In this document: in pieces, positions 43,870-52,301 of the stretch | How positions within the stretch are numbered: the first letter of the stretch is position 1 | How the letters are laid out: each line of letters opens with the position of its first letter | Assembly (NCBI GenBank): GCA_964513655.1 | Contig: CAZENQ010000001.1 | Span: 62,001 to 126,000 of the forward strand | DNA: 64,000 nt | Source of the DNA: G020350405 sp964513655 | GTDB lineage: Bacteria; Planctomycetota; Phycisphaerae; Sedimentisphaerales; Anaerobacaceae | Direction of reading: 5' to 3' | Position numbers and translations under genes: made by a program | Notes under the pieces: model-generated | What the model saw: only the letters and a program-made list of their open reading frames with translations | Databases searched by the model: none | Told to the model about the DNA's origin: nothing

Positions 43870-45243
43870 TTACTTTTGGACATCGCCAGCAGCATTTGGT
43901 TCCCTCCAGTGGACCATTTTATTTAGATAAAGCTCTTCGTTCCCCGCATAGTCACCGCTATTTTCAGGTGTGTGGCAATCGGTGCATTCTGACTGCGGCT
44001 CAGTGGTCTGGACATTCCCCAAAGTCCTGATATGTTCCGAGCCCGGCCCATGGCAATTTTCGCATCCGACATCTTTTAAATGGCCGGTCTCCTCTTCGGA
44101 CACAAAGCCGCTCAAATATCGCATGCCGACAACATGGCACACAACGCATTCGGGGTCATACTGTGAGCCAACACTCTCAAGTGTTGCGTAAGCGTGTGCG
44201 TGGGCCTTACCGCTCCATTTCTCGTATTCGTACTCGTGGCAAAGCTTGCAGGACTTCGAGCCCGTATATTCCAAACCATTCGGCAAAACAAAACGCGCCT
44301 GTTTCTCCAGAAGATTGTCCTCCTTAACAAGCTGCTGGTAAATCCTGTACAGCTCAACAAGCGATTCTTCCTGCGGCAGGTCTTCTGTCACGGGTACAGA
44401 CGAAAAAGTATACTTCAGCTTCGGCTCGCCTTCGGCAACGCTGCTGGCTTCTATTTGCAACCTGCCCACATACTCGCCGAGCCGTCCCACCGAAAAAACC
44501 AACGGCTTTGCATCGGCCTCACTGATTATCTCGGGCTTATCAGATTCGGCCGGACAAACCAGACAATCCACTATCCCCGTCTTTGCAATAGAGCCAATAA
44601 TGGCATCCTCACAAAGCTTCAGAATAAGAATGTTAACAGTTTGTATGTCGGACCCAAGTGCAAAAAGCTCACCGAGTTGCTCCATCGGTTGCGATTCCGC
44701 GTCAAAGGCGCCAACCGTAACAGCCACCTCTTTCCCTCTCAGCAACAACCGCTTTGTAAACTTCGTCGGCAGACCTGCTTCACCGTCACCCCGGAAACTT
44801 ACAACGTCAAATACAGAGCCTATACCATCCAGCAAACCCTGACCCTTAGCTATCTCGACATCTCTTTCGCTCAGACCGACCAAATCATAGTCGAGCAGAC
44901 TAAATGCCTGTATTATTATATTGAACTTGATTAAATCCTGCTCACTATCGCCCTCTACAAACTCACCGGTATCAAGAATCAACCGCTTTGAGGCCGACAC
45001 GCTATCAAACACCGCCGAGCGCCTGTCAAGTCCCCCAAGTTGTCCGCCGCTGCAGCCGCACGGCTTTAGCGCACCAAGTTCGTTACCCGTTATAAAAACC
45101 GTAAGTACATCGCCTCCTTTAATCTTATCCGATTTATCGCAGGCCGATATCGTAGACCGCCCCGCCGGACACCCCCCTGACATGCCCAATACACACCAGA
45201 CCCCTACCATCAACGCACAAATGCAAATGGCTAATCGCATCAT
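43870..45243 (-). CDS. Lipoprotein-like tetraheme cytochrome with metallophosphoesterase-like domain
   Basis: 457 residues. Signal ending SGGC (possible lipobox), then a region resembling the 5'-nucleotidase/UshA fold (KPCGCSGGQLGGLDRRSAVF, LILDTGEFVEG, VGLSERDVEIAKG) without complete metal motifs. The C-terminal third holds four CxxCH haem sites with first Cys near 332, 366, 394 and 420. Such fusions are known among cytochrome c554-like proteins. Role: periplasmic electron carrier, partner unknown. The end overlaps nothing; the GspC-like gene starts about 20 bases later. Confidence 0.72.
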   Translation of the reverse strand: MMRLAICICALMVGVWCVLGMSGGCPAGRSTISACDKSDKIKGGDVLTVFITGNELGALKPCGCSGGQLGGLDRRSAVFDSVSASKRLILDTGEFVEGDSEQDLIKFNIIIQAFSLLDYDLVGLSERDVEIAKGQGLLDGIGSVFDVVSFRGDGEAGLPTKFTKRLLLRGKEVAVTVGAFDAESQPMEQLGELFALGSDIQTVNILILKLCEDAIIGSIAKTGIVDCLVCPAESDKPEIISEADAKPLVFSVGRLGEYVGRLQIEASSVAEGEPKLKYTFSSVPVTEDLPQEESLVELYRIYQQLVKEDNLLEKQARFVLPNGLEYTGSKSCKLCHEYEYEKWSGKAHAHAYATLESVGSQYDPECVVCHVVGMRYLSGFVSEEETGHLKDVGCENCHGPGSEHIRTLGNVQTTEPQSECTDCHTPENSGDYAGNEELYLNKMVHWREPNAAGDVQK

Positions 45244-45256
45244 ATACCAGGACAGC

Positions 45257-46366
45257 TTATTGAGTTGCAGATTTCCTTGCTCGTCGTAGATAGAATCCCC
45301 GACAATTTATTTTAAGCCTCTCACCGCCTTTTACATCCACGAAAAACACATCAGAAAAAAGCCTTTTCTGTGCTCCGGCCGGCGGTGGCGTTATCTCAAG
45401 CTCAAACTTATAACGATTGTCAACCTTCTCCTGACTCAAAACCTCTATCGTACCTTCCTTCGATGACACTGATTCCACCTCGAAATCCTCACCATAGTTG
45501 TTCAGTATCCAGACTTCCTTCGTGACAGGCTTTTGCGGTTCAACCTTGTGAACAACTATCGACGGTGGGTCAATCTTAAATCTTGGCAGCACCCTAAAAG
45601 GAACAGTCACCGAACCGCAGTCCGGATGAGTCAGGCTTATCACAATATTTCCATTAACACTCTTTTTCAACAACTCCATATTGACCTTTGGCTGAATAAC
45701 AACCTTCCTGGCCTTATTCGAAGAATTGTAATCAGCCGTTATGGCGTTAGCGGTTGACCTGAAACGGCCGGTCGCCTTGAAGCCCTTTATCGAAAATGGC
45801 TTGCCGTCGGCACTGGTAAGCGTTATCTCAGGACAGCCGGCATTCTCTTTATTAAGCAAAAGTTTCAGTTGCTTGGGTTTGAACTCCACCTTTTTGACTA
45901 TCGTCGCCTTCACAGCCAGCGCTATCTTAGGCTTTGTCTTATCGTTACTCTGTACATACAGGTGCTTCTTGGCCGAACCAACTCGTGAGGTCGCCTTGTA
46001 GCTCACCTTCAACGTCCCGCTTTCCCCCGGTTTATATTCCTTCTTCTCCAGCGTAAACGGCGTACAACCGCACGTCTTAGTCACTTTTGTGATTTTCAAA
46101 AGCTCGTCCCCGGCATTTTCAAATTTAAATTCACCGACATTTTTTGTCCCGGGCCCCACCTTGCCGAAATCGCAAGTCACGCTCTCAAACATAAGCCTCG
46201 GCCCTACTCCAGCAGGCTTAGCCTTTGCCTTATCAGTAACCTCCGCCGACGCTTTCAACTCAACTTTAGGCCCCTCCGTCGCCAATGCTTGCTCCTGACA
46301 GCCCATCTGAAGGAGCAAAACAACACAGATAATAAAAACCGTTGAAGTCAACCAGTCCCGCTTCAT
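45257..46366 (-). CDS. DUF1573-domain lipoprotein
   Basis: 369 residues from the ATG at 46366 (GGAG upstream). Lipobox LLQMGC. The DUF1573 signature is clear: VTCDFGKVGPGTKNVGEFKF, then ITKVTKTCGCTPF and YKPGESGTLKVSY, an immunoglobulin-like fold; a second, degenerate Ig-like half follows. It is frequent in Bacteroidetes and planctomycetes, with no known function. It lies 13 bases before the tetraheme gene, so both are probably transcribed with the GspC-like gene. Confidence 0.82.
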   Translation of the reverse strand: MKRDWLTSTVFIICVVLLLQMGCQEQALATEGPKVELKASAEVTDKAKAKPAGVGPRLMFESVTCDFGKVGPGTKNVGEFKFENAGDELLKITKVTKTCGCTPFTLEKKEYKPGESGTLKVSYKATSRVGSAKKHLYVQSNDKTKPKIALAVKATIVKKVEFKPKQLKLLLNKENAGCPEITLTSADGKPFSIKGFKATGRFRSTANAITADYNSSNKARKVVIQPKVNMELLKKSVNGNIVISLTHPDCGSVTVPFRVLPRFKIDPPSIVVHKVEPQKPVTKEVWILNNYGEDFEVESVSSKEGTIEVLSQEKVDNRYKFELEITPPPAGAQKRLFSDVFFVDVKGGERLKINCRGFYLRRARKSATQ

Positions 46367-46737
46367 AGTTCTAATCTCCAAACCAAATCTTTATAGTATA
46401 TGCCAATGTTCTAAACCCTGTAGTCTAACAAAAATAATGCCCTAAAGCAAGAGATTTCCAATCAAAAGTTTGGTAAAACACCACCGCCGGTCCCGAGCTC
46501 ATAACTGCTGGCAACATCCACACGTATCATCCGTCAACAGAAATCTCAGCGTCACTTCCTGAAAAATATCGGCAAAAGTACGAGTTAAATACGATTTTTA
46601 TGAGCATCCGGTTCAATTTCTCCACCAAATGCCAAAAATTACTTCAAATCCGGGACATGGCCTTTAGAATAATCAAAAGATATTTGCAAAAAGCTCTTAA
46701 TAACCTTCAAACACACCCAAAATACAGGAGATTAAAA
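46367..46737. other. Divergent intergenic region between DUF1573 lipoprotein and GH4 genes
   Basis: 371 bases. On the minus side TATACT and TATAAA words lie about 25-40 bases before the DUF1573 ATG. On the plus side an upstream frame continues to 46600 in phase with the GH4 gene, but it lacks similarity and a Shine-Dalgarno; CAGGAG at 46726-46731 sets the start at 46738. No repeat or RNA was seen. Confidence 0.5.
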
Positions 46738-48171
46738 ATGAGCAGAAAGATAGCGATGATTGGCGCAGGAAGTATTGTTTTCTGCAAAACACTAATGAAT
46801 GACATCATGGCCACACCCGCCCTGGCAGACAGTGAGTTTGCCCTGATGGACCTCGACCAGCCCAGGCTCCAACGAATGGAGAGCTTCGCAAAGCAAATGC
46901 TCACCGACAACAACATTCCCGGAAAAGTTTCAGCTACACCCAAACACGCCGAAGCCATAAAAGATGCGGACTTCGTCGTCGTCATGATTCAGGTCGGAGG
47001 CGTAGACGCATTTGGCATCGACTATAACATTCCGCTCAAATACGATGTGGACCAGTGTATCGGTGATTCCCTCGGCCCCGGCGGCGTCTTCCGAGGACTA
47101 AGAGCCATACCTGTCCTGGTCAACATTGCACACGACATGGAAAAACTCGCCAAACCCGGCGCAATTATGCTCCAGTACGCCAATCCAATGGCCGGCAACT
47201 GCCTGGCCCTCGGCAAGGCCAGCAACATCCCATTCGTCGGTCTCTGTCACGGCGTCCAGACAACCCTCGATTTGATAGCACGATACTGCGAGGTCCCAAA
47301 AGAACAAATCACCTATGTCTGCGGCGGCATCAACCACATGGATTGGTTCCTTACATTAGAACACAAAGGCCGCGACTTGTACCCCAAACTGCGAGAAGTC
47401 TTCGAAAAGCCGGAATACTACAAAAACGAAAAGGTCCGCGGCGAGGTCTTCCGGCACTTCGGCTACTTCATGACCGAAAGCACCGGCCATCTCAGCGAAT
47501 ACGTCCCCTGGTTCCGCAAGAACAAGGCCGCCCTCGAGATGTACTGCGACGAGCCAAGCTTCGGCGGAGAAAGCGGAGCCTATTACAACTGGTGCAAGGC
47601 CATCGCCGAAAAATACGCAAAACACGACCCCCTCGAGTTCGAATCCACCAAAATCGAAAAACGCAGCGTCGAATACTGCTCATATATCATAGAAGCCGTC
47701 GCAACAGGCAAACCCTTCCGCTTCATGGGCAACGTACGCAATGATGGCTATATCACCAATCTGCCCTCCGGCTGCTGCGTCGAGGTCCCCACCTTCGCCG
47801 ACGACAACGGCCTGCACCCAACAGCAATAGGCGACCTGCCCTCCCAATGCGCCGCCGCCTGCATGACCAACATCAACGTCCAGACACTCGCTGCAGAAGC
47901 CGCACTGGATGCCGACACCGAGAAAATCGTCCACGCCCTCGCAATGGACCCCCTGACCTCCGCAGTCTGTACCCTAAAACAAGCACGTGACATGGCAGCC
48001 GAAATGCTCGAGGCCCAGCGCCAATGGCTGCCCCGGTTCAAAGGCAAAAAAATCGCTCCAAAGCCGACTATCAGTATTCCAAAAGGATGTAAGCCCGTCG
48101 ACGTGCCTCTTGACCCCGCCCTGGCCATCGGAAAACGATTCGGAACGCTTATAGAACAAGAAACCGACTAA
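46738..48171 (+). CDS. GH4 family alpha-glycosidase (alpha-galactosidase/glucosidase/glucuronidase)
   Basis: 477 residues. CAGGAG six bases before ATG decides the start. Rossmann N-terminus IAMIGAGSIVFCKTLMNDI binds NAD; QVGGVDAFGIDYNIPLKYDV, the Mn-binding GLCHGVQ (Cys-His) and GINHMDWFL are GH4 signatures, as is EVPTFADDNGLHP. GH4 enzymes cleave glycosides by a redox-elimination mechanism using NAD and Mn. Which sugar is cut (MelA-, AglA- or galacturonate-type) cannot be settled. It stands alone on the plus strand. Confidence 0.9.
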   Translation: MSRKIAMIGAGSIVFCKTLMNDIMATPALADSEFALMDLDQPRLQRMESFAKQMLTDNNIPGKVSATPKHAEAIKDADFVVVMIQVGGVDAFGIDYNIPLKYDVDQCIGDSLGPGGVFRGLRAIPVLVNIAHDMEKLAKPGAIMLQYANPMAGNCLALGKASNIPFVGLCHGVQTTLDLIARYCEVPKEQITYVCGGINHMDWFLTLEHKGRDLYPKLREVFEKPEYYKNEKVRGEVFRHFGYFMTESTGHLSEYVPWFRKNKAALEMYCDEPSFGGESGAYYNWCKAIAEKYAKHDPLEFESTKIEKRSVEYCSYIIEAVATGKPFRFMGNVRNDGYITNLPSGCCVEVPTFADDNGLHPTAIGDLPSQCAAACMTNINVQTLAAEAALDADTEKIVHALAMDPLTSAVCTLKQARDMAAEMLEAQRQWLPRFKGKKIAPKPTISIPKGCKPVDVPLDPALAIGKRFGTLIEQETD

Positions 48172-48290
48172 CTCGCGCCTCGCTGCGAAACACCGGGCAA
48201 ACAGTTCGAGACCCATGCAGTCTGGCTCGGAACTGCTAACAGTACGACACTAACAACTTCCAGAAAATTTGAAGGCCTCTCTTCCTACGG

Positions 48291-49667
48291 TTATTTCTTA
48301 CCTTTCCCAGGGCCTATAGTGACTGTTGTACTTCCAATGAAGCCGCCGTAGTCCTCATAAACCTCAACAGTATACGTCCCCGGCCCAAAGGGCCCGAGTA
48401 CCGCACTCACCGGATAAGGACATATGCACCAGCAAGGATTTGGAGTCTCCTCCGTCTCATACAGCGTGATCACGTAATCCTCCACCCCCATTTCCAGTTC
48501 CACTTCATCCGCGCAGCAGTTGGCCGTCACCATATCTTCGAAATAAATATAGCTGCCTTCAACCGTAACACTGAACCGTGTCTCGCTGAAATGCTCCGCC
48601 TGGGCTGAATTCATGTCGCATGGTAATACCGCGTACACAACCTCCGGCTCCGGCTCAACACCCAAAGCCAACAATGAATGTTCCAACCTCTCTATACTCT
48701 TCTCCAGTGCACCGGCCGACTGCTCCTGATGCTGCATCGCTGAATGAATCCCCTGCTTCGCCTTGACTATATCGCCCTTCTTCAAATCACCATAATCCTT
48801 GCTTTCAAGCAATTCCTCAAGTGCCTCGTACGCCGCTAATTCTTTCTCAATCGCAGCGTCAATCCCGTCTAGCGCTGAGTCCTTCTCAGCTAACGCATCC
48901 TCAACCTGCATAATCGCAAGCTCAGAGCCACTAAACGCATCCAAATAAAGCACCTCAACCTCCTCAGCGGACAAGGCTCCATCGAAAATCATCACCTCGT
49001 CAATCAGCCCGTTGAAGAACGCCGCAGGAGAACCATCAGTAGACCTGGTTGCCCCTATACCCGCTGGCTCATTCTCCGAGTAGTAATTAATACCACTCCC
49101 AGCATGGCTCGTTACCTTCAAATCTCCATCAATATAAATTTTTGCAATCGTCCCATCGTAGGACATTGCTATAAAATGCCATTCGCCATCATCTATTCTT
49201 TCCGTCGTGGCAAGGTCAATAAAGCTTACAGAACCCGGCTGCTTAATCCTTATCGAAACCGTCCCAACACCGGAACCACCATACAAATCACCCGTTATCA
49301 AACTATATGCCGAATGACCACCGTAGCTCTTTCCTTTCTTGCTAAACACTATTTGGCCCCCGCTATCACTCGTCTTGACCCACGCGCATACGGAAACCTC
49401 CATAAGTGCCAATTCAGTCCCGCAATTAGCGTAATCTCCGTCTCCGTCAAAGTTCAACGAGCCTTCGATTTTACCGTCTGTCCAGTTCGGGTCACCGTTA
49501 AGCGTGCCATCGTTACCCCCCGCCGAATCGTATGCTACCGCCCCGCTGCCCTCGTCAAACGCCCAGTAAGCAACCAGATTCGCATCACTGCCTTCCGCCG
49601 ACCCGAACACGGCCAAAAGCCCCAATAATGCTGCAACCACCAAACTCAATTTCATTTTCCGCTTCAT
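48291..49667 (-). CDS. Exported LamG protein with shared C-terminal helical module (copy 1)
   Basis: 458 residues. A signal peptide is followed by a LamG/concanavalin-like domain (about 32-235; VAYWAFDEGSGAVAYDSAGG, DGEWHFIAMSYDG, GLIDEVMIFDGALSAEEVE). A helical hairpin follows (about 253-345; KLKKGDIV region, two long amphipathic helices), then an EPEPEV linker and a final beta domain ending GTYTVEVYEDYGG...VTIGPGKGKK. AAAGGG precedes the ATG. The helices match those of the next two proteins, but here a domain follows them. Function: cell-surface carbohydrate binding inferred from LamG. Confidence 0.8.
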   Translation of the reverse strand: MKRKMKLSLVVAALLGLLAVFGSAEGSDANLVAYWAFDEGSGAVAYDSAGGNDGTLNGDPNWTDGKIEGSLNFDGDGDYANCGTELALMEVSVCAWVKTSDSGGQIVFSKKGKSYGGHSAYSLITGDLYGGSGVGTVSIRIKQPGSVSFIDLATTERIDDGEWHFIAMSYDGTIAKIYIDGDLKVTSHAGSGINYYSENEPAGIGATRSTDGSPAAFFNGLIDEVMIFDGALSAEEVEVLYLDAFSGSELAIMQVEDALAEKDSALDGIDAAIEKELAAYEALEELLESKDYGDLKKGDIVKAKQGIHSAMQHQEQSAGALEKSIERLEHSLLALGVEPEPEVVYAVLPCDMNSAQAEHFSETRFSVTVEGSYIYFEDMVTANCCADEVELEMGVEDYVITLYETEETPNPCWCICPYPVSAVLGPFGPGTYTVEVYEDYGGFIGSTTVTIGPGKGKK

Positions 49668-49768
49668 TTTCTTACCCTTTCCAAAAAAATTAACATTAAA
49701 TTATGCCGACATAGGCACCATACCTGTGCCGAGTCATTTAAACCGTACTGTCTTGCCCAAGGCCGCAT
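49664..49768 (-). CDS. Possible 34-codon leader frame overlapping the LamG (copy 1) start
   Basis: ATG at 49768 opens 34 codons (MRPWARQYGLNDSAQVWCLC and on) whose TGA overlaps the LamG ATG as ATGA. AAGAGG lies eleven bases upstream of it, an imperfect ribosome site. It runs through the conserved hairpin element. In the second LamG gene an in-frame TAG interrupts the equivalent frame, so conservation may belong to the RNA and not the peptide. Confidence 0.22.
   Translation of the reverse strand: MRPWARQYGLNDSAQVWCLCRHNLMLIFLERVRK
49685..49730 (-). promoter_or_regulatory. Conserved leader element upstream of LamG copy 1
   Basis: CATAGG (49710-49715) pairs with CCTGTG (49723-49728), including one U-G pair, around CACCATA; then TTATGCCG and ATTAACATTA flank it (plus-strand reading). 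The same arrangement, with compensating stem changes, precedes LamG copy 2 at 50911-50952. It ends about 18 bases from the ATG, so it could govern translation or be a DNA operator. Confidence 0.55.
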
Positions 49769-49789
49769 ACTTAAAGCAGCCTCTTACCG

Positions 49790-50035
49790 ACCTTAACGCC
49801 GCCCACGGAACCCTTTTAACCGCTTCCCCGGAACTGGCACATTAGGCTCCGGCACATTGGGCTCCGGTGCCGGCTCGTTAGGCTCTGGCTCAGGTTCCCA
49901 GCCTAAAGACAAAAGCGCATCCTCCAGCTCTTCAATGCTGCCCTGAACGACTCGCTTTGAGCGCTGCTGACGACGGATAGAAGATTCAATCTTGCGCTGG
50001 GCTGCGGCTATGTCGCGCTTGCTCAGCCCCTCGTA
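49790..50035 (-). repeat. Inverted repeat arm 1: 3' end of LamG copy 2
   Basis: Read leftwards, this segment closely matches 56082-56326 read rightwards. The last ~77 coding bases before the Pro-rich linker (from GTTCAGGGCAGCATTGAAGA) look identical. The final block ending GGGCGGCGTTAAGGT, which crosses the stop codon, differs at one base. The rest, back to GAGGGGCTGAGCAAGCG, is similar with scattered changes. Two protein genes therefore share recently exchanged or duplicated 3' ends in opposite orientation. Confidence 0.85.
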
Positions 50036-50890
50036 ACCTTCACTTGCAAGCAACTCGTCAAGCGCATCATATGCCGCCCATTCTTTTTCCAAAGCAGCAT
50101 CTATAGTTTCCAATGCCTCAAGCTTCTCAGCAATAGCATCTTCGATGTCCCTTATAGCAGCCGCAGACCAACTAAAACCCTCCCAATAAAGTTCCTCAAT
50201 TTCCTCTGCAGATAAAACCCTGTCGTAAACCCGGACATCATCAATTGCACCGTTGAAATGGTCGAAAGATGCGGTATAGTAATCTGAGAAACGGGCTCCT
50301 ATGAAGAAATTAGTGTAGTATGCATCCAACGTCCCTAAATCACTATTCTCAGGTTGACCATCAACATATATCGTGCCTGTCGAGCCGCCGTATGTCCCTG
50401 CCACAAAATACCATTGCCCAACCTCAAGCGACGTGTCCGACTTAATGGCTTTCCCGTTACAACAACCAGTCGGGTCGATTAGTAAGCTTGCCTTTCCATC
50501 AAGCACCTCCAATCTATAACCATAGCCACGGTCATGAACAGGTTCGTTTCCCAATTTGCCGGCGATTTGCTGACGGGAACTGACGTCGTCCGGCTTGATC
50601 CACGCGCTTATCGTAAAAGAACCAGGTTCTAAAGACGCCTCGCTCCCGCAATCAACATAATCGTCCAGACCATCAAACTCCAGCGCACCACCAACCTGGC
50701 CGGTTGTCCAGTTTGGGTCACCGTTGAGGGTGCCATCGTTGTTACCGGCCGAATCGTATGCTATTAAGCCGGTGCCCTCGTCGAGCATCCAGTGGGCGAC
50801 GAGATTCGGGTCGCTGGCCTGTGCTGAGACACACAGGGCCAATAACCCCGCAGCTGCCACAATCGCCAAGGTTAGATTTGTTCTCCACAT
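49793..50890 (-). CDS. Exported LamG protein with shared C-terminal helical module (copy 2)
   Basis: 365 residues from the ATG at 50890 (AAGGAG eight bases upstream; the TTG at 50908 overlaps the Shine-Dalgarno). Signal peptide ending CVSAQA, LamG domain (about 25-235; GRGYGYRLEV-type pocket, GAIDDVRVYDRVLSAEEIE), helical hairpin (about 245-335; YEGLSKRDIAAAQRKIESSI, then RVVQGSIEELEDALLSLGWE), and a tail of EPNEP/PNVP units closing with GFRGRR. The tail and hairpin match the GLUG protein nearly residue for residue. Confidence 0.8.
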   Translation of the reverse strand: MWRTNLTLAIVAAAGLLALCVSAQASDPNLVAHWMLDEGTGLIAYDSAGNNDGTLNGDPNWTTGQVGGALEFDGLDDYVDCGSEASLEPGSFTISAWIKPDDVSSRQQIAGKLGNEPVHDRGYGYRLEVLDGKASLLIDPTGCCNGKAIKSDTSLEVGQWYFVAGTYGGSTGTIYVDGQPENSDLGTLDAYYTNFFIGARFSDYYTASFDHFNGAIDDVRVYDRVLSAEEIEELYWEGFSWSAAAIRDIEDAIAEKLEALETIDAALEKEWAAYDALDELLASEGYEGLSKRDIAAAQRKIESSIRRQQRSKRVVQGSIEELEDALLSLGWEPEPEPNEPAPEPNVPEPNVPVPGKRLKGFRGRR

Positions 50891-50910
50891 GATTTTTCTC
50901 CTTTGCAAAG

Positions 50911-50952
50911 ATTAACATTGGATTATGCCGGTGTAGGCACCACACCTACACC
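50911..50952 (-). promoter_or_regulatory. Conserved leader element upstream of LamG copy 2
   Basis: GTGTAGG (50931-50937) pairs with CCTACAC (50945-50951), extended by G-C, around CACCACA. It is flanked by ATTATGCCG and ATTAACATTGG. Compared with the copy at 49685-49730, the loop and flanks are nearly unchanged while several stem positions differ in both arms and keep pairing. It is 21-60 bases from the start codon, inside a ~230-base leader. Confidence 0.6.
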
Positions 50953-51127
50953 CGATTTTGTCATCTATACAATACGCCCTTTATTAAAGTGTGCACGCAA
51001 TGCGGCATTTGCTAAGCTTTTCTTTCGATTTTTTGGACCTTTCCTCCAAAGGAGCCCGCAAGTTTTGGCGACGCAATCCGTGTTCGCTGATACTTTGCCG
51101 AAGGTCCCTCAATGCCAAGCTTTTATG

Positions 51128-51155
51128 ATTATATAGGTTGTGAGTCACAAGTCAA
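51128..51155 (-). promoter_or_regulatory. Sigma-70-type promoter of LamG copy 2
   Basis: TTGACT (51150-51155) and TATAAT (51128-51133) on the minus strand, spacer 16 bases. Transcription would start near 51121, giving a leader of about 230 bases before the ATG at 50890, long enough to hold the conserved hairpin and possible regulation. Confidence 0.7.
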
Positions 51156-51338
51156 GGGAAAAAGGTAAAGATAAGGGAGAATTTAACGGTTGGGAAAGCT
51201 TGTGTTTAAGGGCTGAAAACGCATTGTGTATGGTTTTGGATGGTTGCTTTTGTGTTTTTAGTGGGTATACTGCGTTGGCCGGTGTTTTTGTGCCGGTGGT
51301 GGTTTTAGGAATAGTCGGTTGTTGAGAGATATTTGGTT

Positions 51339-52274
51339 ATGAAATCGAAGTGGCTGCGGAAGGTACCGCTGTGGCGTTTGATAGGGCCCGTGATAGTGGT
51401 GGCGGCGATATGGTGGGCGGGTCCGGGGAAGGTCTGGGGGGTGCTGTCGAGCGCGGATGTAAGGGTCGTTGCGGCGGTATTACTGCTTTCGATACCGATG
51501 GTAACTATCAAGGCTGTCAGGTGGAGGATTCTTCTTCGCTGTTATAATATCGAACTTGGTTTTCGTGACAGTGTCAGCATGTATGCGACGGGGATTGTAT
51601 TTTCTGCGGTGACGCCTGGGCGGGTAGGTGACATGGTCAAGATTTTGATGCTGGTAAAAAGGGGCTGCAGCGCGGGTAAGGCGATAGCGTGTAATATATT
51701 AGACAGGCTGTTTGATGTGACGTTGATTGTTATTGTGGGATATGCGGGGATGTGGTATTTTTCCGGGCAGTTCGGGGCGCACCTACATGTTGTTAACATT
51801 ATAATCGTTGTTGTTGTGGCAGTTTTGGTCTTATTTGTTCTCAAGAGGCACCTGATAAAGAAGATGGCGATTAAGCTTATTCCTGCTCAATACCAGCCTG
51901 CTGCGAGAGAGTCGTGGAATGAGATAGTAGGGGGTTTCTGGCGGAATCCTGTGGGGCGGCTATTGTCGCTTGGTTTGTGGACGATTGTGTTCTGGGGGGT
52001 GTGGTTTTGTGCGATGTACCTGTGCGCGGCGGCCCTGGAGCTTGACGTATCGTTTACTTATATGAGTGCCTGTGCGGTGATAGCGATGCTGTTTTCGCTG
52101 TTGCCGATAACTGTTGCGGGAATCGGGACGCGTGACGCTGCGTTTATACTTCTGTTGGGGCAGATAGGGATAGAGCGGCAGGAGAGCCTTGCGCTTTCGG
52201 CGTTGATATTAGCGGTATTTCTGGTGAACTGCGCGGTTCTTTATGTTATCTCGGTGGTTCTCAAGTCGAGTTAG
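51339..52274 (+). CDS. Flippase-like membrane protein (LPG synthase TM/UPF0104 family)
   Basis: 311 residues from the ATG at 51339, with eight or so hydrophobic segments. Family marks: TPGRVGDMVKILMLVKRG and the C-terminal SLLPITVAGIGTRDAAFILLLG. This is the transmembrane region shared with lysylphosphatidylglycerol synthases, often encoded with glycosyltransferases and thought to move lipid-linked sugars. Weak GAGAG ribosome site. Its third-codon G-richness contrasts with plus-strand genes elsewhere (pilT, GH4), which are C-rich. Confidence 0.78.
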   Translation: MKSKWLRKVPLWRLIGPVIVVAAIWWAGPGKVWGVLSSADVRVVAAVLLLSIPMVTIKAVRWRILLRCYNIELGFRDSVSMYATGIVFSAVTPGRVGDMVKILMLVKRGCSAGKAIACNILDRLFDVTLIVIVGYAGMWYFSGQFGAHLHVVNIIIVVVVAVLVLFVLKRHLIKKMAIKLIPAQYQPAARESWNEIVGGFWRNPVGRLLSLGLWTIVFWGVWFCAMYLCAAALELDVSFTYMSACAVIAMLFSLLPITVAGIGTRDAAFILLLGQIGIERQESLALSALILAVFLVNCAVLYVISVVLKSS

Positions 52275-52301
52275 GGCGGGAGTCCTGGTTGCCACTGAGG
52301 G

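Larger units (their letters stand above)
50891..51338. other. Divergent region between LamG copy 2 and the flippase-like gene
   Basis: 448 bases holding the LamG copy 2 leader and promoter. The plus strand turns from C-rich to G-rich at about 51.14 kb. A hydrophobic plus-strand frame (51140-51325, TTG start, no ribosome site) overlaps the promoter and is not called. No promoter for the flippase-like gene was recognised. Confidence 0.5.

Noticed and set aside
49790..49880. PEP-CTERM/exosortase signal at the C-terminus of LamG copy 2 and GLUG proteins
   Set aside because: EPEP motifs are present, but no hydrophobic segment follows, so the three-part signal (PEP, membrane helix, Arg cluster) is incomplete.
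49685..50952. Cyclic-di-GMP or other known riboswitch in the LamG leaders
   Set aside because: The stem is too small and lacks the conserved core bases of the classes I can recall; left as an undefined element.
51140..51325. 61-codon hydrophobic plus-strand frame before the flippase-like gene
   Set aside because: It opens with TTG without a ribosome site, overlaps the LamG copy 2 promoter, and its sequence looks like translated G/T-rich intergenic DNA.
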